From contig BDDD01001680.1 of assembly GCA_001972305.1 (NCBI GenBank), positions 127,388 to 191,387 on the forward strand: a DNA stretch of 64,000 bases, read 5' to 3'. The stretch comes from Cephalotus follicularis. Taxonomy: Eukaryota > Streptophyta > Magnoliopsida > Oxalidales > Cephalotaceae. The translations under genes were made by a program, and so were the position numbers. The notes under the pieces were generated by a model. That model worked only from the letters and a program-made list of their open reading frames with translations. It was not told the DNA's origin and searched no databases. This document shows positions 11,420 to 23,145 of this stretch, in pieces. Numbering within the stretch: position 1 is the stretch's first letter; the number at the start of each line of letters is the position of its first letter.

Positions 11420-11990
11420 GTTCTCGGAGGGGTTCTCCTCCATACACTCCGTAGGTGTATTATCTCCAACAAAGTTGGCCAGGACCTGTGATTTGATGGC
11501 TGGTCTGGCTTCGAACTTCACATCATACTCGCCTAGTTCGACTGACCACTTGATTAATCTTCCCGAGGTGTCAAGCTTCACAAGAACTTGTTTGAGTGGT
11601 TTATCAGTCAGAACCTTGATTGTATGGGCTTGAAAATATGGCCTTAGTTTTCTAGCCGCTATGATCAGAGCATAGGAAAACTTTTCTACCTCTGGGTACC
11701 TCCCCTCAGCATCATTCAAAGCTTTGCTCACATAGTCCACTAGCTTTTGAACTTTCGCCTCCTCCCTGAATAGCACTGCACTCATTGCGCCCGAGGTGGC
11801 TGCAAGGTACAAATACAAGTCTTCCCCATCCTTAGGTTTTGAGATCAGATGAGGGGAAGCCAGGTATTCCTTCAATTTGTCGAAGGCTGGTTGACATTCG
11901 TCTGACTAGGAAAATCCCTTGGGATCCCTTAGCACCTTAAAGAATGGGAGACACTTCTCTGCTGACTTTGAAACAAACCTACCCAGGGTT
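11420..11990 (-). pseudogene. gypsy RNase H (first copy)
   Basis: Contains LYLAATSGAMSAVLFRE (normally D at the first catalytic position) near 11800, YPEVEKFSYALIIAARKLRPYF near 11670, VLTDKPLKQ near 11605 and RLIKWSVELGEYD near 11540. Typical of the Ty3/gypsy RNase H placed directly behind RT. Confidence 0.8.
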
Positions 11991-12028
11991 GCTATCTTCC
12001 CATTCAGTCTTTGAACATCCCTAATGGT

Positions 12029-12880
12029 TTAGGGAGGCCTCATACTCTGAACCGCTGAGATCTTCTCTGGGTTGGCCTCTATTCCTCTGCTGGAGACCAT
12101 GAAACCGAGGAACTTGCCAGAAGTGACCCCAAAAGTGCACTTGGATGGATTGAGTTTCATTTTGTATCTTCTCAGTACCTCGAATGTTTCCTCCAAGTCT
12201 TTGATGTGGGGGCTCCTTCCTGGGGTCTTGACGAGCATGTCGTCGATGTAGACCTCCATGTTTCTCCCAATCTGAGGCTCAAAAATCTTGTTGACCAGTC
12301 GTTGGTAGGTCGCTCCTACGTTCTTCAAACCAAAAGGCATGACCTTATAGCAATACATCCCCTGGTCAGTAATGAAGGCTATATTGTTCTCATCGGGCTC
12401 ATACATGGGGATTTGATTATACCCCGAGTAGGCATCCAAGAAGCTCAACATTCTGTAGCCCGAGGTCGCATCCACCAACTGATCTATCTTTGGGAGAGGG
12501 AAGTGATCCTTGGGACAAGTTTTGTTGAGGTCTGTGAAGTCAATGCACATCCTCCACTTACCATTTGCTTTTTTGACTAGTAATGGGTTCGCCAGCTAGT
12601 CTAAATAATGCATTTCCCTTATGAACTCTGCCTACAACAGCTTGCTCACCTCCTCGGCTATTGTCTGTTGCCTCTCAGGGGCAAAGTTCCTCTTCTTTTA
12701 CCTGGTCAGAGGCCTCATTGGATCCATACTTAGCTTGTGGACCATTACGTTTGGGCTGATCCCAAGGACCTCCTCTGTCGACCAGGCAAACACGTCTTTA
12801 TTGTTTTGGAGGAATGTTATTAATTCTCCCTTCTCCACCTCTCCAAGTTGTGAGCCAACATGGAAGACTCTTTAAGTGTC
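12029..12880 (-). pseudogene. gypsy reverse transcriptase
   Basis: Catalytic box YIDDML near 12240, with LPKIDQLVDATSG, FLDAYSGYNQI and MPFGLKNVGATYQRL ahead of it and KCTFGV..GKFLGF behind it. The N-terminal part (12551-12880) continues in frame through several stops. The RT core of 174 residues is open. Confidence 0.88.
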
Positions 12881-13027
12881 GCCCTCTGCTAGGGGCGCTT
12901 GGATAACATCTTCAACAAGCTGTGGACGCTCAAGTTCCACATCTCCTCTGAGCTCCACATTTGCAATAGGAAGTACCTTGTCCTTCCCTTTCTCTAGTAT
13001 GGCAGTCTTGTAGCACTGCCTTGCCAC

Positions 13028-13521
13028 CTATTGATCTCCTCTGGCTTCCCCCACGCTAAACCTTGTATGGAACTTCATCAATAAGTGTCTCGTGGACACT
13101 ATCGCCTCCATTAGGTTCAGACCTAGTCGCCCTATTATGGCATTGTATGCGCTTGGTGTGTCCACTACCAGGAATGTCATTTCTACCTGGGTATGGCGTG
13201 GGGTCGTGCCTGCAACCACGGATAGTTCGATGGATCCCAAAGGAAGGACCATCTCCCATGCGAAGCCAACCAGTGGGGTCTTCATGGGCTTTAGCTGGGG
13301 GCCGGTATCCTCAGCTGATCAAATGCGTATTTGTACAGGATATCGGTTGAGCTCCCGCTGTCAATGAGAATTGTCTTCATAGTGAAAAGTGTCACCTGAA
13401 GAGTTACCACCACTGGATCATCTTGAGGAAGACGTACTCCCTCATAGTCCACCTTCGAGAAGGATATGACCTCCTCATCTCCGCCTGTCCTCAGCCTTTT
13501 GTTGTGATGAATCTGTTGCAC
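13028..13521 (-). pseudogene. gypsy aspartic protease region
   Basis: Active-site word LIDSGSSTDILY near 13370 and the second conserved word YNAIIGRLGLN near 13140, in two frames separated by a shift near 13290. It lies between gag and RT, as expected. Confidence 0.82.
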
Positions 13522-13590
13522 AGCAAGGGATTGCCTCTCATAGGCTTTCCTAGCATTCTTGTGGTCACCACCAGAAGCGACATGGCACCC

Positions 13591-15320
13591 CTAGGCTGCT
13601 GCTGCTGCTCCTCTTGTTGCCGGGCAGCCTCTTCTCTCCTTTGCTCCCTTCTTCCTGGGGAGCATCTCTGTCCACATACTTGCGTAGGTGCCATTTCGAA
13701 TCAGATCCTCAATCTGATTCTTCAATTGTCTACACTCCTTGGTATCGTGCCCATGGTCACGATGGTACCGGCAGCATTTTTCTACGTCCCTTTTCTCTGC
13801 TGGGGACCTCATCTTTTTAGGCCATTGAATGGGGACCTTATCCTACTCCACAGAAAGTATTCTGGTGCGCGTGTCTAGGAGGGGGGCGAAGCTGTTGTAG
13901 GATGGGATAGGCGCCCCTCCCCTGGGTGAATTCTCTCTTCTTAAGAGTTTGTGTCTGAGGTCTTCCTGGACAGTTTTGACCTCTCCTTCCTCTTCTCCTT
14001 CTTCCCAGGAGCATTTCATGAATACTCCCATTTCTCCTCCTGATGGCCTGACCAGGGTGTTTTCTGTTTCCTGGCTGTCATCTCTTCCTCGGCGTTGACA
14101 TACTTCTCTGCTCTTATTAACAGGTCTGCCATATCCACCGCGGGTTTCTTCAAAAGGGAGAAGGTGAAGGATGAGTTGTTCCTCAGCCCACTATTCAGTG
14201 CTGGCAAGGCAAAAGTCGGCTCCAGGTCCTTCACCATGAGGGACTCCCTGTTGAATCCGGTAAGATAGTCTCTCAGCGATTCATCTCTTCCCTGCACCAT
14301 GTTGATCAAATGTGTAGAGTTCCTCCTCTGCGTAGAGCAGTTGAGGAACTTAGTTACGAACAGTTCTGTAAACTGGTCAAAATTCTCCACTGATCTCCGA
14401 GCCAGGGTGGAATACCACGACTGGGCTGCTCCAGTCAGTGTTGACGGAAATCCTTGACAGAGTGTGGCGTCTGAGATTTGGTGCACCAACATGGTTTGTC
14501 TGTAGGTGCGTACTTGTTGAATGGGATTCGTGGATCCATCATACTTGTCGAGACTTGGGAGCCTGAATCTGCTAGGAATATGCTCTGCCATGATCTCTGT
14601 TGTGAAGGGGTGGGCGCTAATGTTGTGCACCTCGGACAGATGTCCCCTCTGTTGCCCAGCTCCTTGGAGCCTTCTCTCCACCTTGGAAAGCCTTCTATTC
14701 ATCGCTTGCTCCACGTCCTCAATGTTCCTAGCGCTGCTAGAAACATGTGACCCCCCGGCCAGTGTGGCCGTGCGGTCTACCCTGCTTCCCTGGACCGTTA
14801 CTGCTTTGCGTGGGGCATTAGACCGCACTTGTGCATCCTTTGCACCCCTGGCTTCCCCTTGGGGATCCACTTCCATGGCCTGGTGCCCAGGATGCACTCT
14901 TATGGGATCGTTGGGCTAATCCCGGGCAGTTGAGGACTCTGCCCTCTGAGATGCGTTGATCTCGGGTCTCCTCCCCAGGGGAATATTATCCCCTGACCGC
15001 CTTGGAGGGAGTCTCTCTCCCCTTGGCGGGTTTTTCTTGGCACCTCAAGGGTGCCCCATCTCCACCACTGGCCTAACAAAGCCGCTTTGTCCTCGACTGT
15101 TTTCTTGGACAGATCTGGCCTGGGCCTGGTTGGCAAGATTGGTTGTCAACAAATTTGTGAGTCTCTCCATTCCCTAGAGGAGCAGACTGAGTTGCTCCCC
15201 TGTGACGGGAGCTTGTTCCGGGGCCACAACTTGGGCGGCTTTAGGAGGAGGAGGTAGGATCTCCTGTTGTTGGCTGCTAGTGGCTCTAAACTGGTTGTTG
15301 GTGTTCTTTCTCGAAGGCAT
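13591..15320 (-). pseudogene. gypsy gag
   Basis: A likely start codon at 15320-15318 opens a frame of about 45 residues to its first stop. The best open block is 14016-14897 (293 residues) with the Retrotrans_gag core (SWYSTLARRSVENFDQF, LRDYLTGFNRE). A zinc-knuckle-like CCRYHRDHGHDTKEC occurs near 13770 in another frame. Several stops and at least two frame changes separate these parts. Confidence 0.82.
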
Positions 15321-15347
15321 GATTACTGTTAGCTTTTTGCTGCATTT

Positions 15348-15363
15348 CCCACAGACGGCACCA
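15348..15363 (-). other. gypsy primer binding site
   Basis: On the minus strand TGGTGCCGTCTGTGGG begins two bases inside the 5' LTR edge. It starts with TGG as a tRNA 3'-CCA complement should. The tRNA is not identified here. Confidence 0.65.
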
Positions 15364-15365
15364 AC

Positions 15366-15910
15366 TGTTGATGCAAAAATCCTTCTTTCAACAGTGCCCT
15401 ACGTGGAGGGCTTTGATTTGTTTAGGGGAACCTTGAATATGTCCGAGAAAGGTGTTTGATGGTTAAGAATCCCTGCACAAATAGAACACAAAGGTAAAAG
15501 GTCCAGGGGGTTGTTCTCCCGGGGACACTCCGATGCTCAAGTTAGTGGTTGCACAGAGAATATAAGGGTTCTTTAGAATGCTAAAATGGCTGAACTCGTT
15601 AAAATCGTTAGTTTAAGTATTTATAGGTCTCGAATGTAACTGTAGAGTTTGGAAATCAGAGTTGGCAGTTGCCCCTAAGGAAAATGCCCGAGGAGCCCGG
15701 GCATTTCCCCTTATCTCCGCCAGATTTTGTGGTACTTTCCCTTTAGGACGTGGTGTAGTGTATGAATGCGTCTCTGGTTGTGCCTGAGGATCACGGCATA
15801 TTAATGCATTTCAAAATGCCCGACCACGTGTCCAGGCCCGGAATAGACATTTCTCGTCTCCTCCTGGAGACACGTTGCGTTATTCTTTAAAGAAAAATTT
15901 CCCCACATCA
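15366..15910 (-). repeat. gypsy 5' LTR
   Basis: 545 bp, partner of 1792-2353, starting TGTTGATG and ending CCACATCA in the + reading and followed by the target duplication AGTGT. Confidence 0.93.
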
Positions 15911-16410
15911 AGTGTTTAGTGATTTTAACATATTAAAAGCTCTTGTTGAAAAACAAAATGGTCGCGTTACTATAAATCTTTAAGATGCGATAAAAGAGGC
16001 GTTTCACATCAAAAGAATTCAATGATTTTTGTGAAGAAAATGATATTGGTCTTCCTTTGACGGTTTGTTACCATAACGAAATTGAGTAGTTGAAAGAAAA
16101 TATAGAACAATTCTTGACATGGCTCGAAGCATGATGAAAAAAAAGGAAATGTCTAAGGAGTTTTGGACTGAAGCGGTTGACTATACAAGAGTAATATTAT
16201 TAACCACAAGTGAGGTGGCATCAAAAGTGAGTTGTCATATCATTAATGATGTTTTAACTTTTAATAAAATAATCATCAATAATATTTTGATAACTCACTT
16301 GTGATGACACCTCACTTGTGATTAACAACATTACTCACTATACAAACTTTTAATTGGTTATTCAAGCAAAAGTGTAAATGGAAAGACTTCACAAGAAGTA
16401 GAGAAAAGCA
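15911..16410 (+). pseudogene. Ty1/copia integrase remnant, right half
   Basis: Continues the fragment at 1640-1791. The reading gives integrase words: FTSKEFNDFCEENDIG near 16005, ARSMMKKKEMSKEFWTEAVD at 16122-16181, then after the MITE a degraded SKSVNGKTSQE near 16370. It has several stops. A Mutator-type MITE (16189-16336) interrupts it inside the EAVDYT codons. Confidence 0.75.
16189..16336. mobile_element. Mutator-type MITE
   Basis: 148 bp with terminal inverted repeats of about 45 bp (GAGTAATATTATTAACC... against ...GTTAATCACAAGTGAGG on the other strand) and a perfect 9-bp target duplication ACTATACAA at 16180-16188 and 16337-16345. A 9-bp duplication is the mark of the Mutator superfamily. 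It has no coding capacity and could form a long hairpin. Confidence 0.85.
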
Positions 16411-17106
16411 TGGGTTGCTCTATAGTACACGCCGCCAGCCCCGTGACTGTCAATACCCCTAGCACCGGTCAAAACTAGGACTGAGATTACAGCCTCAACA
16501 AACTGGAATGGAATATTAAAACACACACACGTATTTATATATATCAAAAAGATCTAACAGCTGGATCTTAGATTACAAATATTTGAATAAAACTAAAAGT
16601 TTGATGTAAATACTAGAGAAATTTGCACTTCAATATTCGATTCACCGCCCTTGTTTCACCATATATAACTTCATTCATCAATTCCATACAACAAATTAAT
16701 TCACTAAGTTACAAGAAACAAAGAATTGATAATCGTAATATCATCTAACCTATATGATAAAGTTCACAATCATATAGATTATTCTGCTTCAAAACACCAA
16801 GATGTGTTCAATTAAGTTCTTCATTTTCCTCATTTAACCCTTGATTGCAAAACCAAGAAGAAATCTTCGTTTCCTTCTCTTTTATGCAAAGCCACTAAAA
16901 CAGGGGCGGAGCTTAGAAGAAATTAGTTGTGTAATTGCACACCCTAAATTTTTTTAGAAGAAAAAATTATGGTATAATGAACTGTGAAAAAGGGCACTCG
17001 CACGCACTGTTGCATGCGAGTGCCAAAATTTTGCCTTATCCAACGCCGTTTTGGCATTGGGTAAGGCAATTTTTTTCTAAAATATAATTTTTTTAAGGTT
17101 GTAATT
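16411..17106. other. intergenic, no recognised gene
   Basis: AT-rich. Near 16992-17060 there is a local inverted repeat (GGCACTCGCACGCA...TGCGAGTGCC) and a GCCTTATCCAACGCC...TTGGGTAAGGC pair, probably part of a small foldback unit. Confidence 0.4.
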
Positions 17107-17690
17107 TAGTTTACATATTTGAAGTAGTTAGAGATTTCTTATTGACTTGAAAATTGATATGCATGATCTACATATCTAAAACACTAAATCTAACGATAAA
17201 ATTTACAAAATATACATAATAAATTAAAATTTTTGGATTTTTAGATATTCGGCATACCTCTACATATTGCTACATGTCTTAATATGTGGACCTCAAAAAA
17301 TCCAAAATTGTTTAACGGTTGGATTTACAAAATATACGTAATAGGAAAACACCCAAAAAATCCAAAATTATCCAACGATTGGATTTACAAAATATATACA
17401 ACAGATTAAAAGATTTTGGATTTTTTGTGTGTTCAACACACCATTGTGTACTGCTAAATGCCTTATTAGAGTCCATCTAGTAAGGCATGTAGCAACACAT
17501 TGCGGTGTGTTAGACACCCAAAAAAATATAAAATTGTTTAATCTAATTTGTATATTATGTAAATTCAATCGTTAGAATTGATGTTCTTGATATGTAAATT
17601 ATGCATATCAATTTTTAGGTCAAGTAGACATTAATAATTATTTTAAATATGTAAATTAAATATTAAATAGTAAAAATAATCGACATTTTA
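17107..17690. repeat. large imperfect foldback element
   Basis: The left arm (TAGTTTACATATTTGAAG, ATTGATATGCATGATCTACATATC) recurs inverted at the right (GATATGTAAATTATGCATATCAAT near 17588, AAATATGTAAATTAAAT near 17645). The middle contains further inverted and repeated words such as CCAAAATT...AACGATTGGATTTACAAAATATA. Length near 580 bp; I see no clean target duplication, so edges are approximate. Confidence 0.55.
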
Positions 17691-18027
17691 AAATAAAATA
17701 AAAAAACTGGCAAAATAAATGCAACGAAAATAGATCTCCTAAAATTTATTTATGGTTTTTTTTTATTTTTTTAGCTTTGCATACCCTCACTTTTTTTACA
17801 TATATCTAACTCGCATACCCTTGATTCACATTGAAGCTGTATCACTGCACGAAAATTAAGAGTATGATAAAGATTGAAAAGTCAATATCAAATGTTTTCT
17901 TAAATCTTAAGATAAGCTAAAATGGGATAAAATACTTGATGCAAGCCAAGCTAATTAATCTCAAGCCCAAGCCAACAAATGTAAGTTCAGTTCAAAACCA
18001 ACTTCAAATAAAAGGCTCAATATAATC
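17691..18027. other. intergenic, no recognised gene
   Basis: AT-rich sequence without open frames or repeats that I can name, lying between the foldback element and the next copia element. Confidence 0.4.
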
Positions 18028-18032
18028 ACCCA

Positions 18033-18258
18033 TGTTATAAACTTAAGAGGTTAACTCACAAAAGAAGATTGCACTATATAGAGATCAAGAGAGAGAATGA
18101 GAGAGAATAAGAGATTTTCTTATTATTAATTCCTTAATTTCTTCTTAACATTACATTCATATTTATAGGAGTTTAGGGGGTTGTTGGAATAATAATCATG
18201 ATTGTTAGAATAGTAATTCATACCTGATTTTGCCTAATATTTGACTAATTTTACAATA
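18033..18258 (-). repeat. copia 3' LTR
   Basis: 226 bp, TGTTATAAACTTAAG... to ...TTTTACAATA in the + reading, nearly identical to 23858-24084. The polypurine tract complement CTCCCCCTTG follows at 18259. Confidence 0.85.
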
Positions 18259-18404
18259 CTCCCCCTTGAATTTCTAATCCACATTACAATGACTGTCTCG
18301 TTAAAACTTTGCTAGGAAAAACCCATTGGGATAAAAACCTTTGCGAAGGAAAAAGAGTATAGTCTCCCCCTGAAAAAAAAAACTTCACAAGTTCTTGTAC
18401 TGTA

Positions 18405-18968
18405 TTAATGAAGATCTTTAATCTGACGCATCTCAATATCATGTCTGAGCTTCTTGAATGTAGTACCTGGTAATGCCTTCGTAAATAAATCCGCTAAATT
18501 GTCACTTGATCGGATTTGTTGTACATAAATATCACCATTTTTCTGAAGCTCATGGGTGTAGAAGAATTTTGGTGAAATATATTTCGTTCGATCACCCTTG
18601 ATATATCCTCTTCTGAGTTGTGTGATACAAGCAGGATTATCTTCATTTATTACTGTGGGATTATTTCTAATCGAGGATAGTCCACACGATTCTTGTATAT
18701 GTTGAATCATTGATCTCAACCATATACATTAACGGCTTGCTTCATGAATTGCAAGGATCTCTGAATGATTCGAAAAAGTTGTTGTCATTGTCTGTTTTGT
18801 TGATCGCCATGATATAGCAGTGTCACAAAAGGTAAAGGCATAACCGGTTTGTGATCTTGCTTTATGTGGATCAGATAAGTATCCTGCATCAGCATATCCA
18901 ATCAATGTTGATTGTGTTCCCCTTGGATAAAAGAGACCCATATCAGTGCTTCCATGCAGATAGCGCAT
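18405..18968 (-). pseudogene. copia RNase H
   Basis: Two frames, 18729-18968 and 18405-18719, split by a stop. Words: GYADAGYLSDPHKARSQTGY near 18890, SWRSTKQTMTTTFSNHSEI near 18790, INEDNPACI near 18645, RSSDNLADLFTKALP near 18495. The first catalytic Asp and the C-terminal Asp are present. The frame ends about 150 bp before the 3' LTR. Confidence 0.82.
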
Positions 18969-18986
18969 TATGTGCTTAATCCCATT

Positions 18987-19985
18987 TCAGTGCCTTCTTG
19001 TTGGTGTAGAGCTATATCTTGCTAGCAAATTAACGAAAAATGCAATATCAGGTCTTGTGCAATTTGCAAGATACAATAGTACTCCAATTGCGCTAAGATA
19101 AGGGACTTCAGGTCTGAGAATTTCTTCTCCTTCTTCTTGAGGATGAAATGGATCCTTCTTGACATCAAGAGATCGGATGACCATTGGAGTGCTTAGAGGA
19201 TAAGCTTTGTCCATGTTGAATCGACTAAGAACCTTTTCAGTGTATGTGGATTGATGGATGAAGATCCCAGATGATATGTGCTCCACCTATATACCAATAC
19301 AAAATTTTGTTTTTCTAAGATCTTTCATTTCAAACTCACCCTTTAAATAGGTCGTAGTCTTTGTAAGTTCTTCAAAAGTACCTACCAGATTTAAGTCATC
19401 AATATATACTGCAATAATAGCAAATCCATTGTTAGATTTTTTGATGAAAATACATGGACATATTTGATCATTTGTATACCCTTCTTTGATTAAATATTCA
19501 CTTAGTCGATTGTACCATATTCGACCAGATTGTTTCAATCCATACAACGAACGTTGTAGCTTAATTGAATACATGTGGCGAGATTTGTTCGATTCAGGAA
19601 CTTTAAATCCATCAGGAATTCTCATGTATATGTCACTATCAAGTGATCCATATAAGTATGTTGTTACTACGTCCATAAGACAAGTTTCAAGTCCGTTCGA
19701 AGCAGCCATACTAATTAGGAATCGAAAAGTGATTCCATCCATAACTGGAAAATATGTTTTCTGGTAATCAATACCTGGTCTCTGTGAAAACCCTTGAGCT
19801 ACAAGCCTTGCTTTGTATCTCACAATTTCATTTTTCTCATTTCGTTTTCGAATAAATATCCATTTGAATCCAACAGGAGTTACACCACTTGGTGTTTGAA
19901 TTATTGGTCCAAATACTTCTCGTTTGGACAAAGATTACAACTCTGCTTGTATTGCATCTTTCCATTTTGGCCAATCATTTCTTTG
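18987..19985 (-). pseudogene. copia reverse transcriptase
   Basis: Main frame 19287-19931 (214 residues) with GFKWIFIRKRN, YKARLVAQGF, LYGLKQSGRIWYNRL and the catalytic VYIDDLN near 19400. A second frame 18987-19286 carries RFNMDKAYPLSTPM and the TRPDIAFFVNLLARYS region joining RT to RNase H. One stop and one frame change separate them. Confidence 0.86.
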
Positions 19986-20225
19986 TTGACATTATTCAAC
20001 AGTTTGTGGTTCATGATCCATAACAGGACTTGAAATATCCAATGCAATGACATAGGCAAACTTGTCATTAACTATAATCTCATCTCGATTCCATATTTGT
20101 TCATTATGTGCATAATTAATCGAGACTTCTTGATTTTGAAATCCCACAGCCTCTTCAGGGCTTTGTACTCTCTCTGGAGTCAATGTGGGTTCTGGAAATA
20201 ACACATTATCGTGTGTTAATGCTAT

Positions 20226-21500
20226 TTAAGGGTTTTGTATACCACCCTTATTTGCCTTTCGTTTTCTTGGTAATATATCCTTAGCACCAATTGGTCTACC
20301 ACATTTTAACTGTGGTTTAGACTTTAATATATCGATTGAGCTTTCACTAGCTTTAGATATATCAATTCTTGCTGAAGCATTCACAGCTGGTATATAAGAT
20401 TTTACCAATTTTTGAGCATCATTAAATGCATCTGGCATTTGATTAGCAATATTTTACAAATTAATGATCATTTGAACTTGTAGTTCACATTCATTTGTAC
20501 GTGGATCAAAATTATGTACTCTTGATGCTTTCCATGAAATTTCACTTTTATTTTTCAATAAAATCTTATCTCCCCCTAATACTGGGAAAACTAATTCATC
20601 AAAATGACAGTCTGCATAACGTGGAGTAAACATGTTACCTGTTAATGGTTCAAGATACCTTATAATTGACAGAGAATCAAATCCCACATAAACGCCAAGT
20701 CTGCGTTGTGGTCCCATCTTACTCCACTGAGGAGGTGACATAGGGACATATACTGCACATCCAAACACTCTTAAGTATGATATGTTTGATTCTTGACCAA
20801 GAACAAGTTACAATGGGGAATATTTATGATATGCAGTCGGTCTTATACGTATAAGAGCAGCAGCATGCAATATCGCATGTCCCCAAGCTGAAATGGGTAA
20901 CTTTGACCTCATCAACAAAAAACGAGCAATCAATTGAAGTCTTTTGATAAGAGATTCGGCTAATCCATTTTGTGTGTGTACGTAAGAAACATGATGTTCA
21001 ATGGCAATTCCTATTGCCATACAATATTCATCAAATGCTTTGGAACAAAATTCAGCAGCATTATCTAGCTGAATAGACTTTATAGGATGATCTGAAAATT
21101 GTGCTCGTAATTTATTTATTTGAGCCAATAGTCTCGCAAATGCAACATTGCGAGTTGAAAGTAAGCATACATGCGACCATCTTGTCGATGCATCTATTAA
21201 GAACATGAAATACCGAAATGGTCCAGACGGTGGATTAATCGGTCCACAAATATCTCCTTGAATTCTCTCTAAGAATTTTGGAGATTCTACAACCACTTTT
21301 GTTGTATATGATCTTATAATGAGTTTTCCTTGCGAACAAGCAACGCAATGATTCTCATTATTCAATAGCATTTTATGCTTTTTAAGTGGATGGTCATATG
21401 AACTTTCAATTATTCAACGCATCATTGTTACACCTGGGTGGCCTAGCCATTCATGCCAAATCATGAACCATTTTAAGTCTATGACTTTTGAATCCACAAC
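20226..21500 (-). pseudogene. copia integrase and linker
   Basis: Pre-integrase WLGHPGVTMM near 21440 and CVACSQGK near 21345; integrase core GDICGPINPPSG near 21250, second Asp in IQLDNAAEF near 21070, and the region VHTQNGLAESLIKRLQLIAR (Glu present) near 20970. GCAVYVPMSPPQ and YVGFDSLSIIRYLEP follow at 20640-20760, and a basic linker KDILPRKRKANKGG near 20250. Stops near 20805 and 20450 break it. Confidence 0.82.
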
Positions 21501-21576
21501 ATTATGAGATTCAATTGTTCTGATTTTCATAATGTATAGCTTAGAAGAAAGCCCAGGAGTTCTTCAATATTTACTT

Positions 21577-21927
21577 TCAGCCGGAAGCATTACCAGTGAT
21601 ATAAAGATATTCTTTGCCACTTTCAATTGTGGTTTCAATATGATAACCATTAAGACGAATATCTTTGAAATTAAGCAAGTTTCTTCTAGACTTTATCGAA
21701 TATAAAGCATCTGTGATGCGCATTTGTGTTCCATTTGATAACACAAATCTGGCCATCCCAGAACCTTCAATTAGGTCTGATGTACCAGAAATTGTTCCAA
21801 TATTAGCCTTTGCTATTGTTAAATGTGAAAAATATTTATCACTCTGAAGTATTGTGTGTGTTGTTGCACTGTCAGTTATGCATATATCTTTAATATTCAT
21901 TGTATGATTATCTATAGATAAAAACAC
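21577..21927 (-). pseudogene. copia protease
   Basis: An open frame with the active-site word ITDSATTHTIL near 21865, where copia proteases have D-S-G/A-x-x-H, and LYSIKSRRNLLNF near 21680. The Gly of DSG is Ala here, which many copia families tolerate. Confidence 0.75.
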
Positions 21928-22177
21928 ATATGTTATTAATAAATATAACTATGTTATATTTAACTTCATAAGCACTTTATTTAAAAGTGATAAACATTAA
22001 AAACAATAGCATATAACATCAACCGAGATGGAAGTCTTCGTCGACAATCACTTGATTCATTTTCTCGTTTGGATCAGTTACGAAATCAGCAATGTCCAAA
22101 TGGGTTATACCCATTGAACCAAAGTCTGATTGCGTAATTTCCAAAGGGTCACAATGACCTATAAAATTTGTTTCAAT

Positions 22178-23074
22178 TCATTTGTCTTTCTCTTTTAGAG
22201 AAGCTTGATATAAGTCGACCCAATGCTTCGCTGTGCGACAAGCACGGTACCAATGACTTTCCATACCACATCGATTGCAATTAGCCTTTCTATTTTGGGT
22301 TTGTTCATCATTACTGGATTGTCTAGGATTGCGCCACTTTTGACGTTGTTTTGTATTAGGATTTTGCCATTTCATGCTATTATTATTACGTGGCCCCAAG
22401 AAATTTTGATTTCTTTCACTACCACGTCCTCGTCCACACCCTCTTCCTCGTCCTCCAAAATGGGACGAAGTTGCATTTACCTCTGGTAAAGGGGCTGAAC
22501 CAGTCGGACTATTTTCATGATTTTGAAGGAGTAATTCATTATTTTGCTCTGCAATAAGAAGAGATCCAATTAGTTCACGATATTTCTTGAACCCGTGAAA
22601 CCTATACTGTTGTTGCAGTAACACATTGGATGCATGAAATGTTCGATATGTTTTCTCCAGCAACATATCCTCGGTGATAATTTCACCACACATTTTTAAT
22701 TGTGATACAATTTTGAACAACGTGAAATTATATTCCGGAACTGTTTTGAAGTCTAGGAATCGTAGTTGTGAACAATCATTCAATACCTTTGGCAGTACAA
22801 CAGCTTTCAGATGCTCAAACCTATCATTTAGGTTTTGTCATAGTTCAAGTGGATTTTCAACAGTTAAATATTCATATTTCAGGATATCATCAATATGATG
22901 CCTTAGGAAAATCAGTGCAGTGGCGTGTTCCTCATTTGATACTGCATTATCTTCATCAATTGTGTGCCTTAATTTCTTAGCACTCAAATGCAGTTTCACA
23001 TCAGGTACCCATGATAGATAATTCTTTACAGAAATATTAAGAGCAATGAATTTCTGATTTTCAATATTTGCCAT
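22178..23074 (-). pseudogene. copia gag
   Basis: Starts with ATG at 23074 (MANIENQKFIALNISVKNYLSW), a short stop-broken gap near 22837, then a 201-residue frame with the Gag core (LLEKTYRTFHASNVLLQQQY), a Gly/Arg-rich stretch GRGRGCGRGRGSERNQ and a CCHC knuckle CNRCGMESHWYRAC near 22250. The leader upstream (23075-23857) is unusually long and holds a SINE-like insert. Confidence 0.82.
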
Positions 23075-23145
23075 TTTTATACTGAATCAAAAGATAAAAA
23101 ATAAATGTCATTTAAGCATAGTAAATAAATAAAGTTTACTGCAAT

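Larger units (their letters stand above)
1792..15910 (-). mobile_element. Ty3/gypsy LTR retrotransposon, Tat-type, with nested copia
   Basis: A complete 14.1-kb element on the minus strand. Two LTRs (1792-2353 and 15366-15910), both TGTTGATG...CCACATCA, are flanked by the 5-bp duplication AGTGT at 1787-1791 and 15911-15915. A PBS-like site lies beside the right LTR and a G-rich polypurine tract beside the left one. The order gag, protease, RT, RNase H, second RNase H-like domain, integrase is that of gypsy elements. The second RNase H and an opposite-strand ORF downstream of integrase point to the Tat lineage. Coding frames contain stops and shifts, so it is probably not autonomous now. A copia element at 5662-8669 is nested in it. 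Confidence 0.93.
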
